Source: Adiantum capillus-veneris
Lineage: Eukaryota > Streptophyta > Polypodiopsida > Polypodiales > Pteridaceae
Assembly: GCA_014529385.2 (NCBI GenBank)
Contig: CM043963.1
Span: forward strand, 70,152,912 to 70,214,911
DNA length: 62,000 nt
Direction of reading: 5' to 3'
In this document: positions 21,651 to 33,489 of the stretch, in pieces
Layout of the letters: each line of letters starts with the position of its first letter
Numbering within the stretch: position 1 is the stretch's first letter
Made by a program: the position numbers and the translations under genes
The notes under the pieces: generated by a model
Told to the model about the DNA's origin: nothing
What the model saw: the letters and a program-made list of their open reading frames with translations, nothing else
Database searches by the model: none

Positions 21651-23220
21651 ATTGGGCACGCACACTATCTTCTACCTTGAAAGAGTATTGGAACTCTTGC
21701 AATTCCATAATCCACTTTGAGATCCTGGTGCTAAGATTCATTTGAGATGACACCCAAGGAAATAAATTTTCATCAGTGAGAATTACAAAAGGTTTTGGTA
21801 GCAAGTAGGATCTAAACTTTCTCACCGCAAACATGAGAGACAGCATCATGAGTTCCACCTCCGTGTAGCCTCTCTCCAAAGCATTCATGACCCTACTAGC
21901 AAAGTAGATGGGTCGCATCCTAGTACTGTGGGGATCTTGTTGTAATAAAACTGCAGCAATTGTTTCCTTCCCAACACTAGAGCTAACAAATAATGTGTAC
22001 TCCCAACAAGGAGGCATGAGTATTGGTATCTCTGACAAAATGACTTTAATGTTACAAAAGTACTCTTCAAGCTCACAAGACCATGCAAATTCTACTTGTT
22101 GTGTCAACTTTTGCAAAGGATGAAGCAACTCTGAAGCTAAGTGAATAAAGCGTGACATATACTTCACCTTTTGAATGAATGAGATGACCTCTTTGAGATT
22201 CTTGGGTGATGGGAGCTCAATAAGAGCCTTTGCCTTTGAAGGATCCACCTCAATGCCTTTATAGGAAACCTTGTGACCAAGCAAGATCACTTCATCCTCA
22301 CCTATGTGACACTTGTCGGGGTTGAGTTGACCTCGCATGTCGTAGAGATTCTTTAAACCTTAATCTCCTGTGACTCGTCGAAAAGCTCCATCAAAGAACA
22401 AGGTAAAAGCATTAGGAATACTTTTAGGTGGTGGCAATGGTAGGGTCTTTACTTCAGGCACCTTAATCTCCTTCTCATGTACCCTATAAGTAAGGATCCC
22501 TACCAATTGTGCACGCACACTATCTTCTACTTTGAAAGAGTATTGAAACTCTTGCAAATCCACAATCCACTTTGAGATCCTAGTACTAAGATTCATTTGA
22601 GATGACACCCAAGGGAACAAATTTTCTGTAGTGAGAATTACAAAAGGTTTTGGTGGCAGGTAGGATCTAAACTTTCTCACCGCAAAAATGAGAGAAAGCA
22701 TCATGAGTTCTGCTTCTGTGTAGCCTCTCTCCAAGGAATTCATGACCCTACTAGCAAAGTAGATGGGTCGCATTCTGGTACTGTGGGGATCTTGCTGTAG
22801 TAACACAGCACCAATTGTTTCCTTCCCAACACTAGAGATAACAAAGAATGTATACTCCCAACAAGGAGGCATGAGTGTTGGTAGCTCTGACAAAATGACT
22901 TTAATGTTACAAAAGTACTCTTCAAGCTCATCAGACCATGCAAATTCTACTTCTTGTGTCAACTTTTGCAAAGGATGAAGCAACTCCGAAGCTAAGTGAA
23001 TAAAGCGTGACATATACTTCACCTTTTGAATGAATGAGATGACCTCTTTGAGATTCTTGGGTGATGGGAGCTCAATAAGAGCCTTTGCCTTTGAAGGATC
23101 CACCTCGATGCCTTTATAGGAAACCTTGTGACCAAGCAAGATCACTTCATCCTCACCTATGTGACATTTGTCGGGGTTGAGTTGACCTCCCATGTCGTAG
23201 AGATTCTTTAAACCTTCTTC
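21511..23220 (-). repeat. Tandem duplication in Ty3-C pol (2 x 855 bp)
   Basis: Unit 21511-22365 recurs at 22366-23220 with a period of 855 bp (285 codons). The units differ at scattered sites (for example 21508-22358 reads CGCATGTCG where the other reads CCCATGTCG). They cover the RT thumb, the first RNase H and the start of the second RNase H. The junction now creates a stop (GAT TAA on the minus strand). Confidence 0.93.
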
Positions 23221-23800
23221 TACCCTTTGTAGATGCAATGATTTTGAGCTATAAATGCAAAAATCATCAATAAAAACACTAATGGACTTTCCAAAGAATG
23301 CTTGAAACACCATGTTCATGAAGCGTTGGAAAGTTGTAGGAGCATTTGTCAGTCCAAATGGCATGACTCTAAAAGCATAACAACCCAAAGGAGTGATGAA
23401 GGTTGTTTTCAACTGATCTTCCAATGCGATACCTATTTGAAAGTAACCCGAGTAGCCATCACACACAGTGTACTTCTCATGACCAGCTACCTCATTTAGT
23501 ATCTCATCTTGAAATGGGAGGGGAAAGTGATCTCTTTTTGTTGCCTCATTGAGTGGACGGTAATCCACACACACCCTCCACTTGCCATTTTTCTTAGGAG
23601 TGACAACAATGGGAGAGACCCACTCTGAATTCTCCGCTGGATAAATGAAACCTGCTGCTAGAAGCTTTCTTACCTCCTTTAGTAAAGCCTGCTCCTTGAT
23701 GACTCCTAGCCTTCATAGCTTTTGAGCCTTAGGTGTGGCCCCTGGATTCAACTCAATTTTGTGTTGAACAACATCTACTCCATACACATTGGTGTAATCT
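22360..23800 (-). pseudogene. RT and first RNase H of Ty3-C
   Basis: Read on the minus strand from about 23800: YGVDVVQHKIELNPGATP, a stop, then SPIVVTPKKNGKWRVCVDY, FPLPFQDEIL, FQIGIALEDQLKTTF, FGLTNAPTTFQRFM and the catalytic VFIDDFCIYSS, then LLGHKVSYKGIEVDP. The first RNase H follows with IYFASRVMN and YTEAELMMLSLIFAVRKFRSYL. It ends in the duplicated start of the second RNase H. RT copies the element RNA and RNase H degrades the template. A second copy of the C-terminal half lies immediately downstream at 21511-22338. Confidence 0.92.
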
Positions 23801-23812
23801 TTAGCAAAAAGC

Positions 23813-24502
23813 CTAGGAAATTTCCTTAGCACACATTTGAACCTCTCTTTCGTCCTTTGTAAGTGTTGTAGACAACATACCTTCTAACATTCCTTCATCT
23901 TGCACATTTTGGTTCTCTTGAGTACCTACCTCTTCCAAACCTGGGCAATAGGTCTCTTGGTTGTTTGGCTTAAACCTTACCCCCATGACTTCAATGGAAG
24001 ACTCCTCTTCAGAAATGCTGCCGCTACTTTCTCCTTCTGAAGCGCTATCGGTCCAGCCTTCTTCTGTCTCACTTTGAGATGATTCTTCATGGAAATCCTC
24101 TTGGCGTTGCTCCTTCATGTCAAAGACAACCTTCTTATGATTTTCATTCCTGCAAATTAGCTTTCCACTCTCCCAATCCTGCAAAGCTCGCATTTTCATT
24201 AGCCATGGTCTCCCTAGGATAAATGGGTAACCATTTCCTTTGGTAGACATAACATAAAAATCCACCGCCTTCTTAATGCCAAAGGCCTCTACAAAAACAT
24301 TTTTACAAATGCCTACACACCTAGCTTTGCTATTGTTTGCCATCTTGACTTTAATTTCAGGTGTCTCATGGATGTGCATGCCTAGTTTTTGCATGAGTCC
24401 CTCTGTCATGATGCAAATTTGTGCACCCCCATCCACTAGACCTTTCCTAACCAGTCTTCCTTTGATGTAACAATCTAGCACAGGTGTAATATCCTCATTC
24501 AT
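23813..24502 (-). pseudogene. Protease of Ty3-C
   Basis: A retropepsin of the Ty3 type. KGLVDGGAQICIMTEGLMQKLG holds the active-site Asp in a D-G-G triad, and YPFILGRPWLMKMRALQDW is the conserved C-terminal segment. After about residue 125 the sequence becomes acidic and Ser/Glu-rich (spacer before RT). The open frame ends at 23813, just before the RT frame begins. The protease would mature the polyprotein inside the particle. Confidence 0.85.
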
Positions 24503-24586
24503 TTCATAATGTGCAATTTTTACAACAGGAACACTCTCTTTTATCTTTCTCCTAGTGCTAATTGCCTTCGTTAAATCCCTCCTAAC

Positions 24587-25882
24587 TTATGGGCATAATG
24601 CAAGAAACTGAGGCCATGAGATATCAGGACCCTTACCTCTCATGTCTTCCAATAGGTTGTATGGAGCCATACCATGTCCAAGAGGGAAGTCTTGGAGATT
24701 GATACGACATCGAGTCCTCTTAGCTTCCTTGGTCTCCTTTTCCTTCTTGCCTCGTCCATGGTCACTCTGTGATGTGACACCTTCTTTCTCTTTCCCTTTT
24801 CCACGGCCACGCTTAATGCCATTTGCTTCCATGTCAACCTCTTTTGAATTTGTCACCTCTACCACATGCACATTTGGGTCTGGCAAAGGTGGAACTCCTT
24901 CCACTCCTTGTGGAGGTGGTCTTGGTCCATTTGGTCTTTGTAGAAGCCTTGGTTGTTGACCAGTTCCTTCACCTACATTCATCACTGGGTAATTCAACTT
25001 AGGTCTCCCTGGCTCCCCACGGGGCCAAGGACAATTATACATCCCATGTCTAGACTCTCCGCAATTCCAACATTGCAAGACTCTCCTAGGTTGTGGATCT
25101 CGCTCTTCAGACTTCTTTGCTTGTCCCTTTGGACCTACAGCTTGTGCAAGGTGAATTGACAAGCTGCTTAAAGATTCATTTAACTTCTCAATCACTTCCG
25201 CTTACCTCAGGAAGCTCCCTAGATGTTGATGCTTGTGACATACCTTTGGGTCTAAAACCTTCTATTGGAACCTCTCCCCTTAGGCACTTGAGTTTCCTAT
25301 ATTTCTCAGCAGCCCTAGTTTCAGCTGCATCAAAGGTAGCAGGTGCACCCGCCTCAACTTTTACCTTAAGGTCAGGATAGAGTCCGGCTATGAACCTCTC
25401 CTTCTTTAGGAACTCTGCACCATCACCAGGGTTAGCAACATTTCTCACCCATACAGCCCAAAGACGTAGAAACTCTTGCTTGTACAAGTAGTAGTCATCT
25501 AAGTCTTTTTGCTTATGAGAAACAACGTCTTGCCATTTTTTTTAGTGTTTTGGAGATCAAAGAAGTATTTCTTGAAACGATTCAAAACTTCTGTGTAATT
25601 CCCCTTAACTTCCTCAGGAAAAGAGTCAAACCAAGTGCTAGAATCTTTCCTAAGGATCACCTCAAACATTTCTACACGTTCTTGATCAGTGACTATCCTC
25701 TTGATATGGCAAGAAATCTTGAAATTCGCTAAAAATAATTCTGCATCCTCTCCAGGCTCTCCAAAGAAAAGAGGATATCCAGAAATTTGGCATTGGCTCT
25801 CCATTGAATTGATTTCAAACTGACGCGTTTTTGTTTTTTCTTTCTTTAAAAGATTTACACAATAATATTTTCTAAATTGCAA
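24587..25882 (-). pseudogene. Gag of Ty3-C
   Basis: The likely start is the Met at 25804 (MESQCQISGYPLFFGEPGEDAE). The capsid domain has SSTWFDSFPEEVKGNYTEVLNRFKKYF and, in the next frame, FLRLWAVWVRNVANPGDG and ERFIAGLYPDL. Frameshifts lie near 25490-25500 and 25190. The nucleocapsid part has a CX2CX4HX4C knuckle, CWNCGESRHGMYNC, followed by Pro-rich and Lys/Glu/Gly-rich stretches. Upstream of the Met about 120 bases of leader remain to 25930, without a primer site; the 5' LTR junction is lost. Confidence 0.85.
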
Positions 25883-25930
25883 TCTATTCTACAACAAAAT
25901 AAAAATATTCATATCAAATGACCTATGATA

Positions 25931-27210
25931 ATCAGTAAGAGGTAGAATGACAGGGTTTGGTGATCCCAGCCATTCTAAAAGGTTTGCATGAAGAAACATG
26001 TGGTGGTCATTTTGCCCAAGAATTAACTGTGAAGAAGATTTTGCTTGCGGGGTATGTTTGGCCAAGTCTGCATGTGGATGTCCAACATTGGTGTAAAAGT
26101 TGTCATAATTGTCAGGTAAATGGGAATAGAAGATTAATTTATGGTCCAAGGAAAATTGTGCTTGCAAATGGACCCTTTGAAAAGTGGGGCATTGATGTTA
26201 TGGGTCCTCTGCCTAGGACAAAAAATGGTAAACTCTACATTCTAGTGGCTATAGACTATATGACTAGGTGGGTGGAAGCACAAACTGTGGCAAAGGTAAA
26301 TGAGAGGACACTGAGCAAATTTGTCTACACTCACATTTGTTGTAGATTTGGCACACCTTTGGAGATTGTTTCTGATAATTGTCCAGGGTTTAGAAAGGGC
26401 TTGCTCACAGAAGTCTGTGAAGGACTTCACATTCTACATCGTCATAGTACACCCTACTATCCCCAGTCAAATGGTCTGGTAGAAAAAGCTAATGGTGTCA
26501 TTGCAGGCATCATTAGAAAGATGGTGAAAAATAAGACAAAGTTGTGGGATGACTACTTGGATGGTGCCTTGTGGGCGTATCGAACCACATATAGGGAAGC
26601 CACGGATTTTACACCATTTCACTTGGTCTATGGTCAAGAGGCTTTACAACCAATTGAGCTCAACATTCCAACAATGCGACTTCATGGCAAAGCAACACAA
26701 GATGATCAAGAAGCATGGATGGATCGACTTCTTACCTTCGCTGAGCTTGAGTGGAAAAGAGAAGCAGCATACGAGTGATACAAGAGGAAAGCTATGCAGG
26801 CGAAGCAGAAGCTTTACAAGAAACTAAAGGACAAAGGCATCAATGAAGGAGATCTTGTGCCAAGGTATGACAATCGACTCGATAATCGTTTTGATGCCAA
26901 GTTTGAAACTAGATGGCAGGGGCCATACATAGTCAAGAAGGCTTTCAATTCAAGTTACTACAACCTATGGACTTGAATGGGAAAGAGCACTCTAGGAAGG
27001 TAAATGGTTATCGCTTGAAGCCTTATTTGAGTCGCCTTCTACCAAAGGATCTACCAAAGATCTGCCAAAAGGCAGCTATCTCATGTAGGCATTGTTCCAT
27101 GAAATATGAGTGTAACTCAAACCAAAATTCTGAGGGGCCAAACAATGAAGATCTCGTCAAGGACTCTGAAGCACTCTCTTTGGAAAAGATGCTCTATGAT
27201 GGTACATGAA
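25931..27210 (+). pseudogene. Integrase of Ty3-C
   Basis: The frame opens in the zinc-binding module (GLHEETCGGHF, then WCKSCHNCQ) and runs through the core with KWGIDVMGPLP, VSDNCPGF and GLVEKANGVI holding the DDE residues. A TGA near 26776 interrupts the frame, after which the C-terminal part reads RWQGPYIVKKAF and, in another frame, KVNGYRLKPYL. There is no chromodomain, as expected for a Tat element. The left edge at 25931 starts in mid-domain; the residues that should precede it lie on the other strand at 20937. Confidence 0.92.
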
Positions 27211-27216
27211 TATACC

Positions 27217-27237
27217 ATCATCCTGGGGGAGGGCTAA
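27217..27237 (+). promoter_or_regulatory. 3' polypurine tract of Ty3-C
   Basis: CTGGGGGAGGGCTAA lies directly before the LTR start TGATAG, the expected place for the primer of plus-strand synthesis. Confidence 0.85.
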
Positions 27238-29807
27238 TGATAGCCGTTTTTTGGCTCTCCGTAATTGCCATAGTGAGTTAACCCACCCTACCAAAATCAT
27301 CCAAACACTGTGGCTATCCCTACCATTTCACTGTACATAGGCGTGTGTGAGTTAGGAAACTTTTCCCATATCTTCTTAAAAACCCTCAATTAGCTAGTCA
27401 CTGGGCTAGTTGAGCCAAAAAAATAAATAAAATAAAAAATAAAAAATATATTAAGGCCCATTTGTGTGTAAAATTTCATCGTATATAGGGTCTAAACAAA
27501 AGGATTTTTCATAATTATTTTGGTATTTATTTAAATATTTCTATCTATGGTGTGTTATTTATGCTATGTACATTGACTCACCATTACCATATTTTTTCTT
27601 ACCATTTTGCATACTCTTTATTCCATATAAAAATAATTTCATGCAAGCTTCTCTTATTTTTGGTGTAACTCCATCCCAACAAAAATCCAAAAAAACTAGT
27701 TCTATTTATGTGTATATTTTTTCACTATTGTGATTTTTTCCTTCCTACATCTATTCTCTATTACTCTCATAAATTAGACCACAAAAAATATTCATCTTTT
27801 TATGGTAGACTTATAATGAGAGAGATTTATTTTGACCCCTTTATATTTTTTCCACATATATTATTTACATTTGACATGTACATATTTTTTTTAGACCCCT
27901 CAATATTTGATTTTCTTAGTTGTACTATTCACTTATATCATGATCTCAACAATATCTTCAATTATAGACCCACCAAATAATGTCAAGGGTATGTGGCATG
28001 CATTCATGCACCATGGGGAGCTCACTCTTGGAGGTATTCAAAAGAATAATCCAAAGAAGGACCTCACAAGGACTTTGTGCAGTGGAAAAACACAGTCGGT
28101 TTTGCTGAATTTTGAAAGATCACATGCGCCCAGAATTTGAAAAGGTGATACAAACAAAAGTTGTAGCTCGTAAGCTGAACTTTTACCTCCAAATTTTTCA
28201 TATTTTTTTGAGGTACGAGCTGTGAGCTATGATTTTATTGGTGGACCCCAGTTTGCCCATGCTATGCAGCCACACTCCCTCTTTCACTTTATCATTTTCC
28301 TCTTTCACACACACTTCTCCACTCATCATCCCCACCTCTCTCACCACTCCTCTCTACACCCTACTCACCTTCTTCTCAACCTTGAAGAATAAGAGAAACC
28401 ATGGTGAACTCATGTCTCCTACACACACTTCCATTCCAAAATTGACCACCTAGTCTCATTTTTCCTCTTCCATATTACCCATATCTATAAAAAAACCACA
28501 AAATTCAGCCTCTTCTCTTGAAAGACAGCATCATGTTGATTTATTACTCATATTCAATTACGTTGGCTCCCAAGGAAGGTCAAGAGTGGAGAAAAAACGT
28601 ACCGTCAAAGCTATTGGACCGTCAACAAGCGTCAAAATTGACCCTACTCAAGACACTTGAAGCATCAACATTGTAAGAAATCCATATTTTCTTACCTATT
28701 AAGAGTTTTTTCTTCCTTATTTGTATCCTACTTGGATAATCCCATTGTAAATATCCAATTCCATTTGTAAATCAATAAAAATACTAACTCTACTAATTTA
28801 CTAACACTAACCTACTATGAAAAGTCATATCACCTCCACTTCTCTCCTCTCTCTCTTCTTCATCTATCCACACCAACTTTCAAGCAAAAGAAATTAGATA
28901 AATGCTGAAAATCTAACCCAACCATGGTTAGAGGAGTAACCCTAGTCCTCAAAATTGCTATAAAAGGAGGGTGTAGCTAGTACAAATGGGGGAGCCATAA
29001 GCAAGAGCACTATGCTATAGCTTGAGAAGCCAAGCTCAACCTCTCTAGAAGGATCTCTTATGCATATGCATGTATTGTATTAGGGGTGATTATCAAGGGA
29101 GCTCTATGACATTGTAAGAGAGAGTGATCATTCAATTGAGAGTAGGAAATCTATCATTTCTCCTACTAGTGTAAGCCCAACATTTGCTGAATCAAGGAGG
29201 GTGGATTTGGACTAAGCTTGGATACTTTGTCTCTCTTCCAACGTAAAGTAATGGACAACAATGATGTGTAAGTGTCTTGGTGTTTTTTATGTTCTTGATA
29301 GCTTGTCTCTGGGTGTTGTCATCAATTCAGCCACCATAAATTCCACATACTGTAAGAAGGCAACAGGGTGGAGAGGACTCCCCTGGCCTTAAGACAGTGA
29401 TTGGGGTGGCTTTTCTTGTGATGTGTTGTGGTGTAATTTACTCAAGCTATGTTGAACAAATACTAATCTCACTTTGATTGGTCGTGACAGATTTGTAAGA
29501 AGGTATTAATGCAACAAGCATCCCCTCCCCCTTCTTTCTCTTTCTTACATATATAATTGTGTTTTCTTGATCATTGCTGATACATTTCAAAGCAGCCCGA
29601 GCACTATCTCTCTCCCTCTCTCTCTCTCTCTCTATGCGTCCTAGTTCGCATCCAAAACTAGGTGGTGCCCCAAATTTGTGTAGGGTTAGGTTGCGGGTTT
29701 GTGTGTGTTTTTGGTGTTTTTTCCAACCCCAACCCAATTGAGCAGCACGGGAGCCTAGAAGAGTGCTTAGAGGCCACTCTTCTTGTTGCCCGCCCCGGAC
29801 CGCCTCA
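27238..29807 (+). repeat. 3' LTR of Ty3-C
   Basis: The LTR starts TGATAG after the purine tract. The end is set at 29807 (CCTCA) because copia Z RT resumes there. That gives 2.57 kb, of which the first 1.4 kb are also found inverted at 15418-16818. It has TATAAAAG at 28959-28966 and AATAAAAA near 28775. The target duplication is imperfect: GTAA before the LTR start of the other copy, GTAG here. A CT run lies at about 29605-29633. The exact end rests on the copia junction and not on a second complete copy. Confidence 0.75.
28959..28966 (+). promoter_or_regulatory. TATA box in Ty3-C LTR
   Basis: TATAAAAG in a GC-richer context, followed within about 60 bases by a probable transcript start region. 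Placement inside the LTR supports a Pol II promoter. Confidence 0.6.
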
Positions 29808-30325
29808 GTAGCAAAAGGCATACCTATAACATTGATTATGAAGATATCTTCAGGTCCACAACTAAGATGGGTACTATCTATACACCGTTATTGCATTATC
29901 TATAGCAAAGGGTTGGGTTTCGCATCAAATGGATATGAAGATTGCATTCTTGCATGGTGACGTGCAAGAAGAGGTGTATATGGTGCAACAACAGGGATAT
30001 GAGGATGTGACACATCCTGAATATGTATGTTAGCTAAAGAAAGCACTTTATGGTTTGAAGCAAGCACCAAAATCTTGGCATGAGAGGATTGCAACCTATT
30101 TGATCACTATTGGTTTTTGTGTGGTTGATATGGATCACTCCTTGTATGTACAATAGAAAGAGGTAGGTATTGTGATCACATGCATCTATGTGGATGATTT
30201 GATTGTTGGTGGAAATCATGACGTTGAAGTTGAGCATGCTAAGAGCCTCTTGAAGTAGGAGTTTGATGTGAAAGATTTGCAAGAGCTGTGCTATTTCTTG
30301 GGTAATGAAATCATATGGCCCAAAT
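29808..30325 (+). pseudogene. Copia Z RT, C-terminal half
   Basis: It opens with VAKG and, through frameshifts, reads DYEDIFRSTTKMGT, then KGWVSHQMDMKIAFLHGDVQEEVYM, KKALYGLKQAPKSWHERI and ITCIYVDDLIVGG with the catalytic Asp pair, ending at YFLGNEI. Stops occur at 30032 and 30154 among others. RNase H and LTR are missing, so the fragment is truncated on the right as well. It completes the half at 16819-17200. Confidence 0.88.
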
Positions 30326-30778
30326 AGGGCATATGGCTATCATAAATGCAATATACATTTGACGGCCAAAAAAGATGCAATATACTATTGGATATACTTG
30401 GATACCCTCTTTATTCTTTCATGTATTGGGCCAAAAAAAAATAAAAAATTTACTTTTTGGAAGGTGAAAACATGTCCATATTCTTCCCTCTCTCTTGTTT
30501 TTTCTGTAAGCGACAACCAAGGGACCACCTTCCTTTCTCCTTTGTGTGCTCAATTTTGGGCTTCCATGGCACCACAAAACAAGGGGGAGGGGGGTCCCAC
30601 ACCCACCTCCTCCTTCCTCTTCTTCTTCATGGGGAGCCGGGCGGCCCCCCTCTCTCTCTCTCCCCTCCTTGCAATCACACATGAATCTCTTTGTCTTGTG
30701 CCCCTTGTGTGCATGCTCTTGCATGGATCTTGTGAGCTTGAGCAATTTGGAACCACCCACACATAAACCTTCTCACTC

Positions 30779-30781
<3 letters not shown>
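30326..30781. other. Non-coding stretch
   Basis: I see no gene or repeat boundary here. Both strands are open for 100-150 codons only because of simple sequence, and neither frame resembles a protein. Confidence 0.6.

Positions 30782-30871
<90 letters not shown>
30782..30871 (+). repeat. Compound TC/AC microsatellite
   Basis: A TC run of about 40 bases followed directly by an AC run of about 45 bases, ending at inverted-repeat element D1. Confidence 0.95.
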
Positions 30872-30872
<1 letters not shown>

Positions 30873-31790
30873 CCCGAGGGATTCACCATGGAAAACTTAC
30901 GGCACCACGTAAGTAGAGGGGAGGGGGGTTTTTTTACAAGCTACATAAGCGTATAACTAAGGGGCAGCCCCCCAATACTTTATCTCCCAAGCGTAAAAAT
31001 AACTAGGCCATCCATAGAGTGAACACTCAAGAGAGAGTTCTCAAGAATGAAGCCTCTTTGCATAAAGTATTTCTTATAAAGGCTTTAACCACAATCCTTT
31101 CTGCTATGGGATTAAGTTGAGCCTTCTAGTTAGCATATACAATGTGGAACTCCCAATGAGCCCAAGACCTTATACAATGTGAATAGGAAATATTATGCAC
31201 ATCCATAGCAATTCCTAGCTTGGTGCATAATTGGTAGGGGGGTATCATATTTTGGGGGGGGGGGAGGGGGGGCGGACCCTGACCCGGGTTGATTACTTGT
31301 AACCGTATTGGTCACCGGTGTGCACTAGAACTCAAATGAGTTTTGGGGAAGCTTTTTATCAATCACACATCAACTTTTGCATCAAGTAGGTCATAGATAA
31401 GGGTTCATTTGGCGTAGTTCAAGGGTTGATTTACACCAGCTTTGGATGGGTGAGAAATGGACGAGTAGACTGAGTGCAACTGATCGGGCACATAGTTTGA
31501 AAGTCAAACTAAGACACATTGAGGGTACGTCTAGTTATCAACAGAAATGGTTTCTTACTATGTTGCCAATCACTATGCTACACACTCTTTGACTAATTTT
31601 ACTCAATTAGATCATGTGAGACCTAAATTTTATATGTAAGATAGGGGTATGATAGTTTTCTTCATTGATTGTTGTATAAGCGTAGAAAGGGGGGGTCATA
31701 TTTACTAATATCGGTCGTATATAGGGGTTTTATCAAATGTGTCCGCTCACAGGTGGCATCTTGTTTTGTATATAGAGTGAATCCCTCGGG
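30873..31790. mobile_element. Inverted-repeat element D1 (non-autonomous)
   Basis: The ends are perfect 14-base inverted repeats, CCCGAGGGATTCAC and its complement. Just inside lies a hairpin (ACTTAC...GTAAGT around a GCACCAC loop). No transposase ORF is present. The element D2 at 34052-34665 is the same family; D1 has about 230 extra bases near 31005-31235 that D2 lacks. It lies between AC repeats, so the target duplication cannot be read. The superfamily is not determined. Confidence 0.8.
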
Positions 31791-31826
31791 ACACACATAC
31801 ACAATTTTTCCCATCTCTTTTTCCAT

Positions 31827-31828
<2 letters not shown>

Positions 31829-31878
<50 letters not shown>

Positions 31879-32029
31879 TTCATACATAAACTCTTCATAT
31901 ACACAAAGTCACTTGCGGACTCTTTCTCTCAACTTCACACACATGTACGTGCGCGCGCGCACACACACACACAAAGTACACATGCACACATATGCTATCA
32001 TGTACACACACACAATCGTATACATGTAT

Positions 32030-32064
<35 letters not shown>
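31829..32064 (+). repeat. TC and AC microsatellites
   Basis: A TC run at 31829-31875 and AC runs at about 31958-31975 and 32031-32064. A segment of about 60 bases with ACACATGCACACATATGC follows each of the two AC runs, so the array also holds a larger tandem repeat. Confidence 0.9.
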
Positions 32065-32066
<2 letters not shown>

Positions 32067-32156
32067 TTACACATGCACACATATGCTATCATGTACACAC
32101 ACACAATCGTATACACATATGCACACATACATACATATACAATTCATGCTTAGATG

Positions 32157-32440
32157 TTTTAGGTTTAATGGCTATGTGGGGTTTAATGGCCATGTGGCCG
32201 ACCGCCCATCACTAACTTCTACTAACCCAAAGTGTACAACTATATACTTGTGTGAGCCACTAACATAAAGTAGAGTGTGTATTATGCCTAAGTGCATAAG
32301 ATAGAAAAGAAAGAAAGGGGGCACACAGTGTGTGTTGGCTCTCCCCCTCCAACCTGTGTGTGTGGATATGACGGTGTGTGTGTGAGTGTGTGTACCTATT
32401 CATCTTCCTCTTCTAACGTGCTCCCGGCCCCTCTCCTTCA
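32157..32440 (+). repeat. 5' LTR of copia W
   Basis: The 284-bp LTR begins TTTTAGG directly after AGATG and ends CTCCTTCA before the primer site. It has a short internal duplication (GGTTTAATGGC...) not present in the 3' LTR. The start lacks the usual TG, which I take as sequence decay. Confidence 0.9.
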
Positions 32441-32442
32441 TC

Positions 32443-32454
32443 TGGTATCAGAGC
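32443..32454 (+). promoter_or_regulatory. Primer binding site, initiator tRNA-Met type (copia W)
   Basis: TGGTATCAGAGC lies 2 bases after the LTR end. Confidence 0.95.
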
Positions 32455-33480
32455 TGTTTTATTCCCGGAATCGCTTCCACAGGTGTGTGCACTTTCAAGA
32501 GTGCAAACAAGGTTCTGACTTCGCCATCGGTAAATTCAGCATTTTGAGAGCGTTTTCAACAGGTGACCAACGGTTTTACCCCCCTTTTGTATCCATTTGA
32601 TACCATCAAAAACCTCAATAGAGCTACGGTTTAGGAGCTGCATTTTTCAGCTCTCTTTTGGTAGTTTGTGCTGCAGAGCTTCCATAGCCATTACATGTAC
32701 CATTGTTGCACTCTCTTCCATCTACGAGATCCCACGACTCATTCGGGAGTGTGTAGCCTCTTTCGGAGGGGCCTCATACACACACATAGAGTGGGAGTTT
32801 GAAGGCATAGTCTTCTTCGACTACATGCTTGCGATATTTTGGTTCTAGTGGGAGAGACTTTTTATGCATACATGCAATATGTTGGCACTTTTGACAGTGT
32901 CTTTTGAGAGCAATTTGATTCCCGGCATGAATATTTCTTTGTATGCACATGCTTTTGGGGCTTGTTTGAGCGTCATGATAGACTTGTACGTCTTTGTGGA
33001 TACTACCATTGTACGCTTTTGTGGAGCCATCTTTGGGCTAGTACAGAAGTCCCGACCATTTTTGAGACTTGGTTATACATTTTGTTGCATAACCTACATT
33101 GTTGAGGGTTGATAGTGTGAGGTCTTCATTGAGCTGAGGTATTCTCAAATGTGGATATACCTTCGGGGATACAGGTAGCTGGAGCATCCCTTACAAGGCC
33201 TTGCCATAGGACATGTATAGAGTGGTATAGGTGCTTTTTCCGCCGAGTTGGCAGTCTATGGTCAGTTTGACAGTTTATGCGCCTCAGTTGGTCTCTATAC
33301 GCACAATGTGCTTTTGAGAGGCATTTCCCTCTTTTATGCTTTGTGAGTGACATACTTGGTCATTTTGTCTCGTACTTTGGTTGACATAGTCCCAAATACA
33401 AAGGAGACTCTGTCAAAAATTTCCCAGAATATTTTGGTAGTTTTGTCACCTTGTCTACTAGCAAAGACCGTGACATTTAT
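32455..33480 (+). other. Leader of copia W
   Basis: About 1 kb between primer site and first gag homology. No protein family is visible. Such a long leader is unusual for copia, so it may contain an old insertion. Confidence 0.5.
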
Positions 33481-33489
33481 GACATATTG

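Noticed and set aside
30546-30956. Long frames over the TC/AC microsatellites here and at 31669-32268
   Set aside because: The open frames result from simple repeats (Ser-Leu and Thr-His runs) without any domain.
32597-33112. Small ORFs in the copia W leader
   Set aside because: No similarity to gag or other known proteins and no conservation visible; more likely chance.
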